Below are positions 1 to 6,323 of a DNA stretch of 10,740 nucleotides, piece by piece. The stretch comes from Desulfobacterales bacterium. Its GTDB lineage: Bacteria; Desulfobacterota; Desulfobacteria; Desulfobacterales; JAUCGF01. The notes under the pieces were generated by a model. The model did not search any database. It worked only from the letters and a program-made list of their open reading frames with translations, and was not told where the DNA came from. The first letter of the stretch is position 1; each line of letters begins with the position of its first letter. Both the position numbers and the translations under genes were made by a program. Location: assembly GCA_029940345.1 (NCBI GenBank), contig JAOZRC010000122.1, positions 1 through 10,740 of the forward strand, given 5' to 3'.

Positions 1-18
1 TCCCACCCTACATTAAAA

Positions 19-44
19 GTGTAAACCAACAAATGAAGGATGCC
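19..44 (+). repeat. 26-bp dispersed repeat, copy 1
   Basis: This 26-bp stretch starts GTGTAAACC and ends ATGAAGGATGCC. It recurs at 8266-8291 with one mismatch (A versus G at the tenth base). The core ATGAAGGATGCC occurs a third time, inverted, at 8188-8199. Just upstream (2-12) is CCCACCCTACA, whose reverse complement TGTAGGGTGGG sits just upstream of copy 2 (8251-8261), so the flanks of the two copies are inverted relative to each other. No open reading frame explains the conservation. It is most likely part of a small non-autonomous dispersed element; the family is not recognised. Confidence 0.7.
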
Positions 45-132
45 GAATAGCCGACCTATTGCCATGAAATTTGTGGAAATCAGAACCGCTCTCACGCTTT
101 TGCAGCCGTTTTAAGATTTTTCAAACAGGCTC

Positions 133-257
133 TTAGGAATGGGGACAAAATAACTTCCTCATTCCGGAGTGCAAACTTTAGTTTGCGATGCTTGACGCAA
201 ATTGTGGTTTGCACTCCTCTTCTGAAAATGGGTAAGTTATTTTGTGCCCATTCCTAA
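133..257. repeat. Nested palindromic (MITE/REP-like) element
   Basis: The outer arms are 133-156 and 234-257, 24 nt each and complementary at 23 positions; the left arm begins TTAGGAATGGGG and ends AATAACTT. Inside them lie perfect 11-bp arms, GGAGTGCAAAC (166-176) and GTTTGCACTCC (207-217). Further in, GCAAAC/GTTTGC (171-176/181-186) and TTTGCG/CGCAAA (182-187/196-201) offer competing small hairpins. No gene is inside. The architecture suggests a non-autonomous, structure-forming mobile repeat. The right arm contributes the stop codon (254-256) of the minus-strand methyltransferase. No clear target-site duplication was seen. It may also act as the transcription end for that gene, but there is no typical T-tract. 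Confidence 0.75.
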
Positions 258-1045
258 CTTTTTGAAGATTTCTTCATCACAGAAATGATTTCACCCCCAT
301 TTTTCATGATTTTTTCTATTTGAACCGATATATCGATCGTACTGGTGAAAAAGGATAAAAGGTCATGGTATGAAACCATCGAAAATGTATGAAAGTGTAT
401 TTCGATGTTTTTTATATGGGTCGCCTCAATACGTTTTTCTATCTCCGAAAATGAGGGATGTTTGTACTCCGGGTATCTTTTACTGAAAATATTTCGTTCG
501 GATATATTAATCCATTCGCGCAGATGGTCTTTGTTTTTCTGAACAATCCTATTTTGATCCCGGGTTTGAGCGTACCTGTTGTAAAGCTCGAAATCATCAG
601 TCAAATGTTCTAGCGTTGTCAAGGATCGGCCCCTGTCAAAGCATTCTTCCGCTATGGGAACCGTAATAAACAAAATGCCATCGGGTTTTATAATGCGAAT
701 CCAATTTTTCAGCACCTGGATCGGATTGGGTGTATGTTCCAAAACATGATTGGCAATCAGAAAATCCTGAGATGATTCAGGAATCGCAGACAGCACAAAA
801 CCATCGTCAATATAGTCCACCGCAACAATTTCAGAAGCATCCAATTCGGGAAATTTCGCGATGCTCTCCTGGCGACTCACCCGATCAACATATTTTACCC
901 TAACATTTGCCGGCAAAAGCAAAGGACAGTGTAATGCGCCTATTTCCAGACCGGAGCCTTTCATATACCGTCTTGCCAGGCGTTCTCTCTGATCAGACCG
1001 TGGGCGTATTAGTTTTTTTAATAATTTTTTAAACATTTTCATCAA
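254..1045 (-). CDS. Class I SAM-dependent methyltransferase (surface-polysaccharide type)
   Basis: This is a 263-residue putative methyltransferase with a Rossmann-type SAM domain. Motif I is GLEIGALHCP (residues 32-41) and the acidic strand-2 end is KYVDR (51-55). HVLEHTPNP (100-108) and IKPDGILFITVP (119-130) match motifs II/III and post-III of the Methyltransf_11 class. TTLEHLTDD (143-151) is a stretch I associate with methyltransferases encoded next to glycosyltransferases in O-antigen and capsule loci. The acceptor substrate cannot be told. The C-terminal half is charged and helical, with no transmembrane segment, so it should be cytoplasmic. The start is the first of two adjacent ATGs (1045 or 1042). 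No good Shine-Dalgarno is visible, but a strong promoter lies upstream (1074-1102). The stop codon is inside the arm of the 133-257 palindrome, so the natural C-terminus may have been altered by insertion. The gene diverges from the protease gene. Confidence 0.8.
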   Translation of the reverse strand: MMKMFKKLLKKLIRPRSDQRERLARRYMKGSGLEIGALHCPLLLPANVRVKYVDRVSRQESIAKFPELDASEIVAVDYIDDGFVLSAIPESSQDFLIANHVLEHTPNPIQVLKNWIRIIKPDGILFITVPIAEECFDRGRSLTTLEHLTDDFELYNRYAQTRDQNRIVQKNKDHLREWINISERNIFSKRYPEYKHPSFSEIEKRIEATHIKNIEIHFHTFSMVSYHDLLSFFTSTIDISVQIEKIMKNGGEIISVMKKSSKS

Positions 1046-1073
1046 TGTCCATTTATTAGATCGCCTGACAAAT

Positions 1074-1102
1074 TATATAACCGACTTGCTATTGTAAGTC
1101 AA
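1074..1102 (-). promoter_or_regulatory. Sigma70-like promoter for the methyltransferase gene
   Basis: Read on the minus strand, TTGACT (1102-1097) is followed after 17 nt by TATATA (1079-1074); a TATAAT lies two bases further on, at 1077-1072. The -35 matches the consensus at five of six positions. Transcription would begin about 20-30 nt upstream of the ATG at 1045. It interleaves with the opposite promoter at 1086-1114. Confidence 0.55.
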
Positions 1103-1114
1103 AACCATTATAGT
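1086..1114 (+). promoter_or_regulatory. Sigma70-like promoter for the protease-etf operon
   Basis: TTGCTA (1086-1091) and TATAGT (1109-1114) are separated by exactly 17 nt. The -10 matches the consensus at five of six positions and the -35 at four of six. Transcription would start near 1121, giving a leader of about 30 nt before the ATG at 1153. Its -35 lies in the spacer of the divergent promoter, so the two probably compete for polymerase. Confidence 0.5.
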
Positions 1115-1152
1115 CTTAAAAAACGCTTTAATCCATAACAACAGGGGTGATT

Positions 1153-2574
1153 ATGCCTTTCCTCAAAATAAAATCAGCAGGCATCGCTATTATAATCTTC
1201 CTGACAGGTTTAATGGTGCCACCCGGCGCTGAATCCATTTCTGTCAAAGAGGAGGAAAAACTCGTCAAAGAGTTTTTAGTTGCCGTTAAAGAACATTACC
1301 AATTTATTGATGATCCGATTATTGTGAATTATTTAAACACCGTTGGAAAACGTTTGGTCAAGGTGTTTCCGTCAATGCCGTTTGAATTTCATTTTTATAT
1401 GGTGAAAGATGATACTTACAATGCGTTTGCCGGTCCCGCAGGCCATATTTTTATGCATAGCGGTCTTTTTCTGGCGATGGATTCCGAAGAAGAACTGGCC
1501 GGAATTATCGGCCATGAGATTGCCCATGTAACCTCGCGTCACATTTCAGATCGTATCGAGCGTTCCACCAAAATCGGCGCCGCTGCCCTGGCCGGTGTCG
1601 CTGCTGGCGTCCTGTTAGGAATTGCGGGTGCGGGTAAAGCGGCCACCGCTGTTTCGATGGGGGCTATCGCAGCCGGCCAGTCCTCGGTTTTGGCGTATAG
1701 CCGTGAAGATGAAATTCAGGCGGATCAGGTCGGCCTTATTTACCTTACCAAGGCCGGGTACACCGGCAAAGGGCTTTTATCCACCTTAGAAAAAATGCGT
1801 AGCCGGGAATGGTTCGGAACCCAACAAATTCCCACCTATTTGAAAACCCACCCCGCTTCGGAAGCGCGTTTGGCTTATATCGGTTCATGGTTGGCAAGCA
1901 ATGCGGAAAAAATTCAAAATACAGAATTGACGCCCATTAGCAATTCTGATTTTGAAAGGGCCCATTTACATTTGGCCACGCTATATGGCGATCCGGATGT
2001 GGTTTTAAAAGACCTGCAGGCGCGGCTGATAAAAAATCCGTCCGATTCCATGGCGCATTATAGTTACGGAATCCTTTTGTCCAAAACGGGCGACCGGCGT
2101 GAAGCTGCCGATCATTTTAAAAAGGCGTTGGAACAAAACGCATTTGATCCCAACATATTGGTTGAATTGGCGCAGGTCTATTTTTTGGATGGACGTAACC
2201 AGGAGGCTCTTAATACGTTGGAGGGCGCTTTGAGCATCGCTCCTGAAGATACGGAAGGGCGCCTGTTGATGGCAAAAATCCAAGCCAGTCTCGCAAACCG
2301 AACGGAAAGCATTGAATTATTGCAAAGCTTGATAATTCAAGACCCCGAACATGTACGGGCGTTATATCTTTTGGGTAATACATACGGGAAACAGGGCAAA
2401 CTCGGTCTGGCCCACTATTATCTCGGCAAATATTATAAAGCGGATGGACAAATCCGCAACGCCGTTTTTCAATTCCGCAAAGCATTGAAACTGATTAAAG
2501 ATTCGGATAAAGAACAAGAAATTAATGCCATTCTTGAAGATTTGAAAAGGCCGGTTGAGCCTAAAAAATCATAA
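1153..2574 (+). CDS. Periplasmic M48 metalloprotease with C-terminal TPRs (BepA/YfgC-like)
   Basis: This is a zinc protease predicted to be exported to the periplasm, about 473 residues. In E. coli, BepA of this architecture acts in outer-membrane protein (LptD/BAM) quality control; the same role here is inference. An N-terminal signal peptide spans about residues 1-28 (basic start, then a hydrophobic run IAIIIFLTGLMV). The zinc motif HEIAH is at 121-125. The third ligand is the Glu of EIQAD at 187-191. A Gly/Ala-rich hydrophobic stretch (about 143-175) lies between them, as is usual in the family. THP at 232-234 matches the conserved His-Pro of BepA-type proteases. Residues from about 268 to 450 form helical TPR repeats, including DPNILVELAQVYFLDGRNQEAL. 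A GTG at 1147 is in frame, but it overlaps the Shine-Dalgarno AGGGG (1143-1147), which is placed 5 nt before the ATG at 1153, so I prefer the ATG. etfB follows after 35 bp with no visible terminator, so cotranscription is likely. Confidence 0.88.
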   Translation: MPFLKIKSAGIAIIIFLTGLMVPPGAESISVKEEEKLVKEFLVAVKEHYQFIDDPIIVNYLNTVGKRLVKVFPSMPFEFHFYMVKDDTYNAFAGPAGHIFMHSGLFLAMDSEEELAGIIGHEIAHVTSRHISDRIERSTKIGAAALAGVAAGVLLGIAGAGKAATAVSMGAIAAGQSSVLAYSREDEIQADQVGLIYLTKAGYTGKGLLSTLEKMRSREWFGTQQIPTYLKTHPASEARLAYIGSWLASNAEKIQNTELTPISNSDFERAHLHLATLYGDPDVVLKDLQARLIKNPSDSMAHYSYGILLSKTGDRREAADHFKKALEQNAFDPNILVELAQVYFLDGRNQEALNTLEGALSIAPEDTEGRLLMAKIQASLANRTESIELLQSLIIQDPEHVRALYLLGNTYGKQGKLGLAHYYLGKYYKADGQIRNAVFQFRKALKLIKDSDKEQEINAILEDLKRPVEPKKS

Positions 2575-2609
2575 TTTACAGGCTTACAAAGAAATAACAG
2601 GGAGGTTGA

Positions 2610-3494
2610 ATGAAAAAAATTATCGTATTGGCTAAACAGGTGCCGGACACGGCCAATATTACCGGGCAGGCCATGAAAGCGGACGGCACGGTTAACCGGG
2701 CAGCGCTGCCGACTGTTTTTAATCCTGACGACCTTAACGCAATGGAAACAGCGCTTCGGATCAAGGATGCCATCAGGGCCGAAGTCATTGTCATTACCAT
2801 GGGCCCGCCTGCCGCGGTTGCCATATTGAAAGATGCCCTTTATATGGGGGCGGATCGCGTCATACTCATTTCAGACCGTAAATTCGCAGGCGCCGATACG
2901 TTGGCGACCTCTTACGTTTTGGCCGAAGCGATAAAAAAAATCGGTGCTGTTGATTTGGTGCTTGCCGGCCGGCAGGCGATTGACGGTGACACGGCTCAGG
3001 TCGGACCGCAAGTGGCTGAAAAAATCGGTTTTAATCAGGTCACCTATATCACGGATATTGAAACAATTACGGAAGATTACCTGGTTGTGGCTCGCGACGG
3101 TGAGTTGCAGACCGAACGCATCAAAACACCTTTTCCGGTGCTTTTAACTATCACTGATGAAACTAACACGCCGCGTTATCCCAATTGTCTGAATATGCTG
3201 AAATATTTCCGCGCTGGAACAGCTTCACAGCTTGAAGCGACCCTAGGGGATATAACTGGGGATAACGATTGGGAAACCGCTCGGGCTCACAACCAAGTGA
3301 TTCCTGTGTGGAAAGCGGAGGACCTGGGACTTGACCTCAATCGCTGTGGCATTAAAGGCAGCCCCACGCGTGTACATAAAATAGAAAATATCACGCTCAC
3401 AGGCGGCGATCTGGAATTGTATAATACCGATCCCATGGCGATCAAACAACTGGTGCTGGACCTGCGTAAAGATTATGCGGAGGTAAATGAATGA
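2610..3494 (+). CDS. etfB: Electron transfer flavoprotein subunit beta (FixA/EtfB family)
   Basis: This 294-residue beta subunit partners the EtfA encoded next to it. EtfAB is a cytoplasmic FAD heterodimer that takes electrons from acyl-CoA dehydrogenases. The N-terminus MKKIIVLAKQVPDT and the segment FNPDDLNAMETALRIKD (37-53) are typical. AGRQAIDGDTAQVGPQ (119-134) is the loop that binds AMP in ordinary ETFs and a second FAD in bifurcating ETFs. Its Gly-Asp-Thr and Val-Gly-Pro pattern resembles the bifurcating and caffeyl/butyryl-CoA type more than the mitochondrial type (which has DDD/CNQTG). RDGELQTERIKTPFPVLLTI (162-181) is the family signature region, and GIKGSPTRV (247-255) is the conserved C-terminal arm. 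A strong Shine-Dalgarno GGAGG (2601-2605) lies 4 nt before the ATG. The stop overlaps the etfA start as ATGA. Bifurcation is inferred only from the loop. Confidence 0.93.
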   Translation: MKKIIVLAKQVPDTANITGQAMKADGTVNRAALPTVFNPDDLNAMETALRIKDAIRAEVIVITMGPPAAVAILKDALYMGADRVILISDRKFAGADTLATSYVLAEAIKKIGAVDLVLAGRQAIDGDTAQVGPQVAEKIGFNQVTYITDIETITEDYLVVARDGELQTERIKTPFPVLLTITDETNTPRYPNCLNMLKYFRAGTASQLEATLGDITGDNDWETARAHNQVIPVWKAEDLGLDLNRCGIKGSPTRVHKIENITLTGGDLELYNTDPMAIKQLVLDLRKDYAEVNE

Positions 3495-4483
3495 AAATAA
3501 TTGTATTTATAGAAAAAGATCCGCGAACTGGTGCATTGCGCGATGTAAGCATCGAACTTGCCTATAAAGCGTATTCCCTGGTTAAACCGTTTCAAGGCGA
3601 AGCAGTCGGTGTTTTTGTGGGTGATGAACTGCCCGAAGATTGCGAAAAGGCGTTTCAATTCGGGTTACATCGTCTTGTTTACTATCTCAATGCCAAACTG
3701 GCCCATCTGCACTCGATTGCGTATAAAAATATTATCCAGGCGATGATTGAGGCGGAAACACCTGATATCGTCCTTTTCGGAGCCACTCACACCGGCCGCG
3801 ACCTGGCACCTCTATTGGCAAGCGCGCTTAAAACAGGACTGACCGCCGATTGCACCCAATTGCATATTGATGAATACAAATCCAGAGGGCCGATTCTGTA
3901 CCAGGTGCGCCCGGCGTTTGGCGGAAATATCCTGGCCACGATTATCACGCCGGAACAGCGCCCCATGATGGCCACCGTGCGTGAAGGCGTTATGTTGCCG
4001 CCGGAAACCAAGCCGCAGCATCCCATCAGAACGGAGCCGTTTGCCCTTCGCTTCCAGGAACAATGGATTATCAATGAATTTCTTAGTGTGGCTCCCAAAC
4101 TGACCAAAATTAATTTTAACCGCACCCATATTATTGTTGCCGGCGGTGCCGGTGTGGGCAGTCGCGCCAATTTTCGCCTGATTAACCAACTGGCCGATGC
4201 ATTTGGTGGTGAAGTGGGCGCAAGTCGCGCTGCGGTTGATTTCGGCTTTGCCCCTAAAGAGAGGCAGATCGGTCAAACCGGTGCGGTAGTGCGTCCGAAG
4301 TTATACATAGCCTGCGGTATTTCCGGCTCTATTCAACACCGCGCCGGTATGGATGAATCTCAAAAAATCATGGCAATCAATTCGGATCCGCAAGCACCGA
4401 TCTTTAGTATCGCTCACTTGGGAATTGTCGGCGACCTTAAAGAGATCATACCTGTCCTGCTGCAATACCTGAAGGAGGCGTAA
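3491..4483 (+). CDS. etfA: Electron transfer flavoprotein subunit alpha (FixB/EtfA family)
   Basis: This is the 330-residue alpha subunit of EtfAB, which holds the electron-transferring FAD. The N-terminal alpha/beta domain runs from MKIIVFIEKD to about residue 190 and includes GATHTGRDLAPLLASAL (97-113) and LTADCTQL (117-124). The C-terminal FAD domain has GGAGVGSR (218-225), EVGASRAAVDFGF (241-253), QIGQTGAVVRPKLYIACGIS (259-278), the SIQHRAGM core (280-287) and IMAINSDPQAPIF (293-305), then HLGIVGDL (309-316). All are canonical for the family. There is no N-terminal ferredoxin domain, unlike some bifurcating relatives. The ATG at 3491 overlaps the etfB stop by 4 bp and is preceded by GGAGGT (3479-3484, 6-nt spacer), so the subunits are translationally coupled, which suits a 1:1 complex. 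Confidence 0.95.
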   Translation: MKIIVFIEKDPRTGALRDVSIELAYKAYSLVKPFQGEAVGVFVGDELPEDCEKAFQFGLHRLVYYLNAKLAHLHSIAYKNIIQAMIEAETPDIVLFGATHTGRDLAPLLASALKTGLTADCTQLHIDEYKSRGPILYQVRPAFGGNILATIITPEQRPMMATVREGVMLPPETKPQHPIRTEPFALRFQEQWIINEFLSVAPKLTKINFNRTHIIVAGGAGVGSRANFRLINQLADAFGGEVGASRAAVDFGFAPKERQIGQTGAVVRPKLYIACGISGSIQHRAGMDESQKIMAINSDPQAPIFSIAHLGIVGDLKEIIPVLLQYLKEA

Positions 4484-4485
4484 TC

Positions 4486-6189
4486 ATGAACACCTATTAT
4501 AGCGCGAATCGCGAGCTTTATTTAAATCAAATTGACTTGGAAGAAATCGTTGCCGATCTGGAAAACAATTTTAAAGATCAGGAACCCACCGCATTACATT
4601 CATACACCCAAGCAACCCGCTGGTATTCACTGATCCTGCACAATGCCGGCGATATCAGCGCCAATTTTATTGCACCCCGCGCCGCCGCTGTGGATGAACA
4701 CGGGGCATCTTTTGCCAATGGCGCAGTGCGATGGGCACCCGAATCGCAGGAAAATATGGATGTTCTGGCGCAAGCTGGTTTTATGGGCGGCACCCTGCCG
4801 CGTCAATACGGCGGTCTCAATCTGCCGGTTACCGTGAACACGGTGATTATTGAGATGGTTTCCCAGGCCGACGCCAGCATGATGAACCTTTTCGGACTTC
4901 AGGATATTGGCGTTACGATTTATAAATTCGGAACCCGGGAACAAAAAGATCGTGTGCTTCCTAAATTTTGCAACGGTGCGGTGAGCGGCTCCATGGCCCT
5001 GACCGAACCGGACGCTGGCAGTGACCTTCAGGCAGTCAGTTTAAAAGCGATTGAAAAAGAGGACGTCTGGTATTTAGATGGCGTCAAACGGTTCATCACT
5101 AACGGTTGTGGCGAAATTTCCCTGGTGCTGGCGCGTTCCGAGGAAAAATCCAAAGGCGCCAAGGGCTTGAGCATGTATCTTTATGAACGCGACTGTGATG
5201 ACAACGCCGTTATCCGCCGTATCGAAGACAAACATGGCATTCACGGCTCCCCGACCTGTGAAATCCAGTTTAATCAGGCCAAGGCTGAATTGGTGGGTAA
5301 ACGCCGTTTCGGTTTGATCCGCTATGTGCGCAGTTTGATGGATGGCGCACGTCTCGCTATTGCGGCCCAGGCGCTGGGAATTGCCCAGGCGGCGTACGAT
5401 GAAGCGGTGAAATACGCCAATGAAAGGGAACAGTTTGATCAGGCCATCGTTCATTTCCCGGCAGTGTACCAGATGTTGAAACAGATGCAGGTCGAGATCG
5501 AAACCCACCGCTTATTGCTCTACAACACCGCCTGGCATGTAGATCAGATGGAAATGCTGGAAAGAAGAGCCGCGCGCGGTGAAAAAATCCGTCCACAAGT
5601 CAAAAAAGCCACGGCCATGTCCGGACTGCTCACACCGCTGGTCAAGTTCAGCACCGCTGAAATGGCCAACAAAGCCACTTACGATGCGGTGCAGATTCAT
5701 GGCGGATGCGGCTTTATGAAAGACTTCCCGGTGGAGCGATTGGCGCGCGACGCCCGCATCACCAACATCTATGAAGGCACTTCCCAATTGCAGGTCGTGG
5801 CGGCCATTGGCGGCATCTTAACCCAGTTGTTAGCGAATGACTGGGAAAAACTGAGGAATATGAAAATCGTCTCCCTGACGGAAGCCAAGGCATCTGTTGT
5901 CACTTATGTTGATCGCTATGAACGCATTGTGGAACTGGTCAAAAAAATGGGCAGCAAACCCTTCACCGATTATGTGGGCAATTATCTGGTGGAACTGACT
6001 TCCATCATTTACCGTCTTTATCTTTTCCTGCCGGTTGCCGATGTGCATGAATCGAAACGGGATTTGTTTACGTTTTTCCTCAGCGAATCCGATTCGCGCA
6101 TTGACTACCTGATTCGGAAAATTGAAAATGCGGCCGATGTGTATGGGGATCGGATTGATGTGCTGAAAACTGATTTGGTGAAAGCTTAA
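4486..6189 (+). CDS. Acyl-CoA dehydrogenase family protein, long form with C-terminal extension
   Basis: This 567-residue FAD enzyme should oxidise an acyl-CoA to the 2-enoyl-CoA and pass electrons to the adjacent EtfAB; the chain length or substrate is not visible. The middle domain has GSMALTEPDAGSDLQ (168-182) and the flavin-contacting GVKRFITNG (199-207). The C-terminal helical domain has YANEREQFDQAI (310-321), with Asp where most members have Gly after QF. QIHGGCGFMKDFPVERLARD (403-422) and IYEGTSQLQ (428-436) are present, and E430 is the catalytic base position of most acyl-CoA dehydrogenases. Ordinary members have about 380 residues. This one has a longer N-terminus (about 80 residues before the usual LAQAGF region) and a helical tail of about 120 residues (450-567), as in the 570-600-residue subfamily. 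The Shine-Dalgarno AAGGAGG (4472-4478) lies within the end of etfA, and the gap to the ATG shows translational coupling. Confidence 0.93.
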   Translation: MNTYYSANRELYLNQIDLEEIVADLENNFKDQEPTALHSYTQATRWYSLILHNAGDISANFIAPRAAAVDEHGASFANGAVRWAPESQENMDVLAQAGFMGGTLPRQYGGLNLPVTVNTVIIEMVSQADASMMNLFGLQDIGVTIYKFGTREQKDRVLPKFCNGAVSGSMALTEPDAGSDLQAVSLKAIEKEDVWYLDGVKRFITNGCGEISLVLARSEEKSKGAKGLSMYLYERDCDDNAVIRRIEDKHGIHGSPTCEIQFNQAKAELVGKRRFGLIRYVRSLMDGARLAIAAQALGIAQAAYDEAVKYANEREQFDQAIVHFPAVYQMLKQMQVEIETHRLLLYNTAWHVDQMEMLERRAARGEKIRPQVKKATAMSGLLTPLVKFSTAEMANKATYDAVQIHGGCGFMKDFPVERLARDARITNIYEGTSQLQVVAAIGGILTQLLANDWEKLRNMKIVSLTEAKASVVTYVDRYERIVELVKKMGSKPFTDYVGNYLVELTSIIYRLYLFLPVADVHESKRDLFTFFLSESDSRIDYLIRKIENAADVYGDRIDVLKTDLVKA

Positions 6190-6205
6190 ATTTTTTTGCT
6201 AAGTT

Positions 6206-6212
6206 GGGAGGA
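6206..6212 (+). promoter_or_regulatory. Orphan Shine-Dalgarno after the dehydrogenase gene
   Basis: GGGAGGA lies 16 nt after the dehydrogenase stop, spaced as for another gene of the operon. No start codon lies within the next 15 nt and the sequence runs straight into the palindrome at 6228-6252. I infer that a further gene of the operon may have been lost at this junction. The match could be chance. Confidence 0.3.
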
Positions 6213-6227
6213 TTCAAAATTTCCGTT

Positions 6228-6252
6228 CGTTACGGGGCACCGCCTCGTAACG
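6228..6252. repeat. Palindromic REP-like repeat
   Basis: The arms CGTTACGGGGC (6228-6238) and GCCTCGTAACG (6242-6252) form an 11-bp stem with one G-U pair and a three-base ACC loop. From memory, palindromes of the general form CGTTACGAGGC...GCCTCGTAACG are scattered through many repeat-rich proteobacterial and cyanobacterial genomes. There is no T-tract on either side, so I call it a repeat, not a terminator. It marks the boundary between the etf operon and the AT-rich restriction-modification island. Confidence 0.6.
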
Positions 6253-6274
6253 CACAGAGAAAATCAAAATATGC

Positions 6275-6300
6275 TACTTATAGTATGTAGACTTATAGAG
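6275..6300 (+). promoter_or_regulatory. Tandem C-boxes (controller-protein operator) of the fusion gene
   Basis: The left box TACTTATAGTA (6275-6285) and right box GACTTATAGAG (6290-6300) each match the C-box GACTTATAGTC known from restriction-modification controller proteins (Esp1396I/AhdI group) at 9 of 11 positions. They are separated by TGTA (6286-6289), giving the 15-bp centre-to-centre spacing of those operators. The neighbouring gene encodes a C-protein-like HTH domain. By analogy, a dimer at the distal (left) box would activate and a second dimer at the proximal (right) box would repress. Confidence 0.75.
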
Positions 6301-6314
6301 TGTATTGATATAAA
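6288..6314 (+). promoter_or_regulatory. Promoter of the fusion gene, probably leaderless
   Basis: TAGACT (6288-6293, weak -35) lies 15 nt before TATAAA (6309-6314, five of six to the consensus). Transcription would begin about at 6321-6324, on or next to the ATG at 6324. No Shine-Dalgarno is present before that ATG. Leaderless or near-leaderless C-protein transcripts are known. The weak -35 overlaps the right C-box, which suits an activator-dependent, self-repressed promoter. Confidence 0.5.
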
Positions 6315-6323
6315 AATGACTCT

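Noticed and set aside
33..50. ATGAAGGATGCC as a conserved peptide start
   Set aside because: Copy 1 hits a stop two codons after the core, and a third copy is inverted with no frame.
1..257. CRISPR array or tRNA in the left flank
   Set aside because: Repeats are few, inverted and irregularly spaced, and no cloverleaf is visible.
1147..1152. GTG start giving a protease two residues longer
   Set aside because: The GTG overlaps the AGGGG that serves as Shine-Dalgarno for the ATG at 1153.
3787..4276. Long minus-strand reading frames inside etfA
   Set aside because: They are antisense to a gene with clear family motifs and have no recognisable domains or ribosome binding sites.
6228..6252. Rho-independent terminator of the etf operon
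   Set aside because: The stem is good but there is no T-tract on either side; the form is that of a dispersed palindromic repeat.
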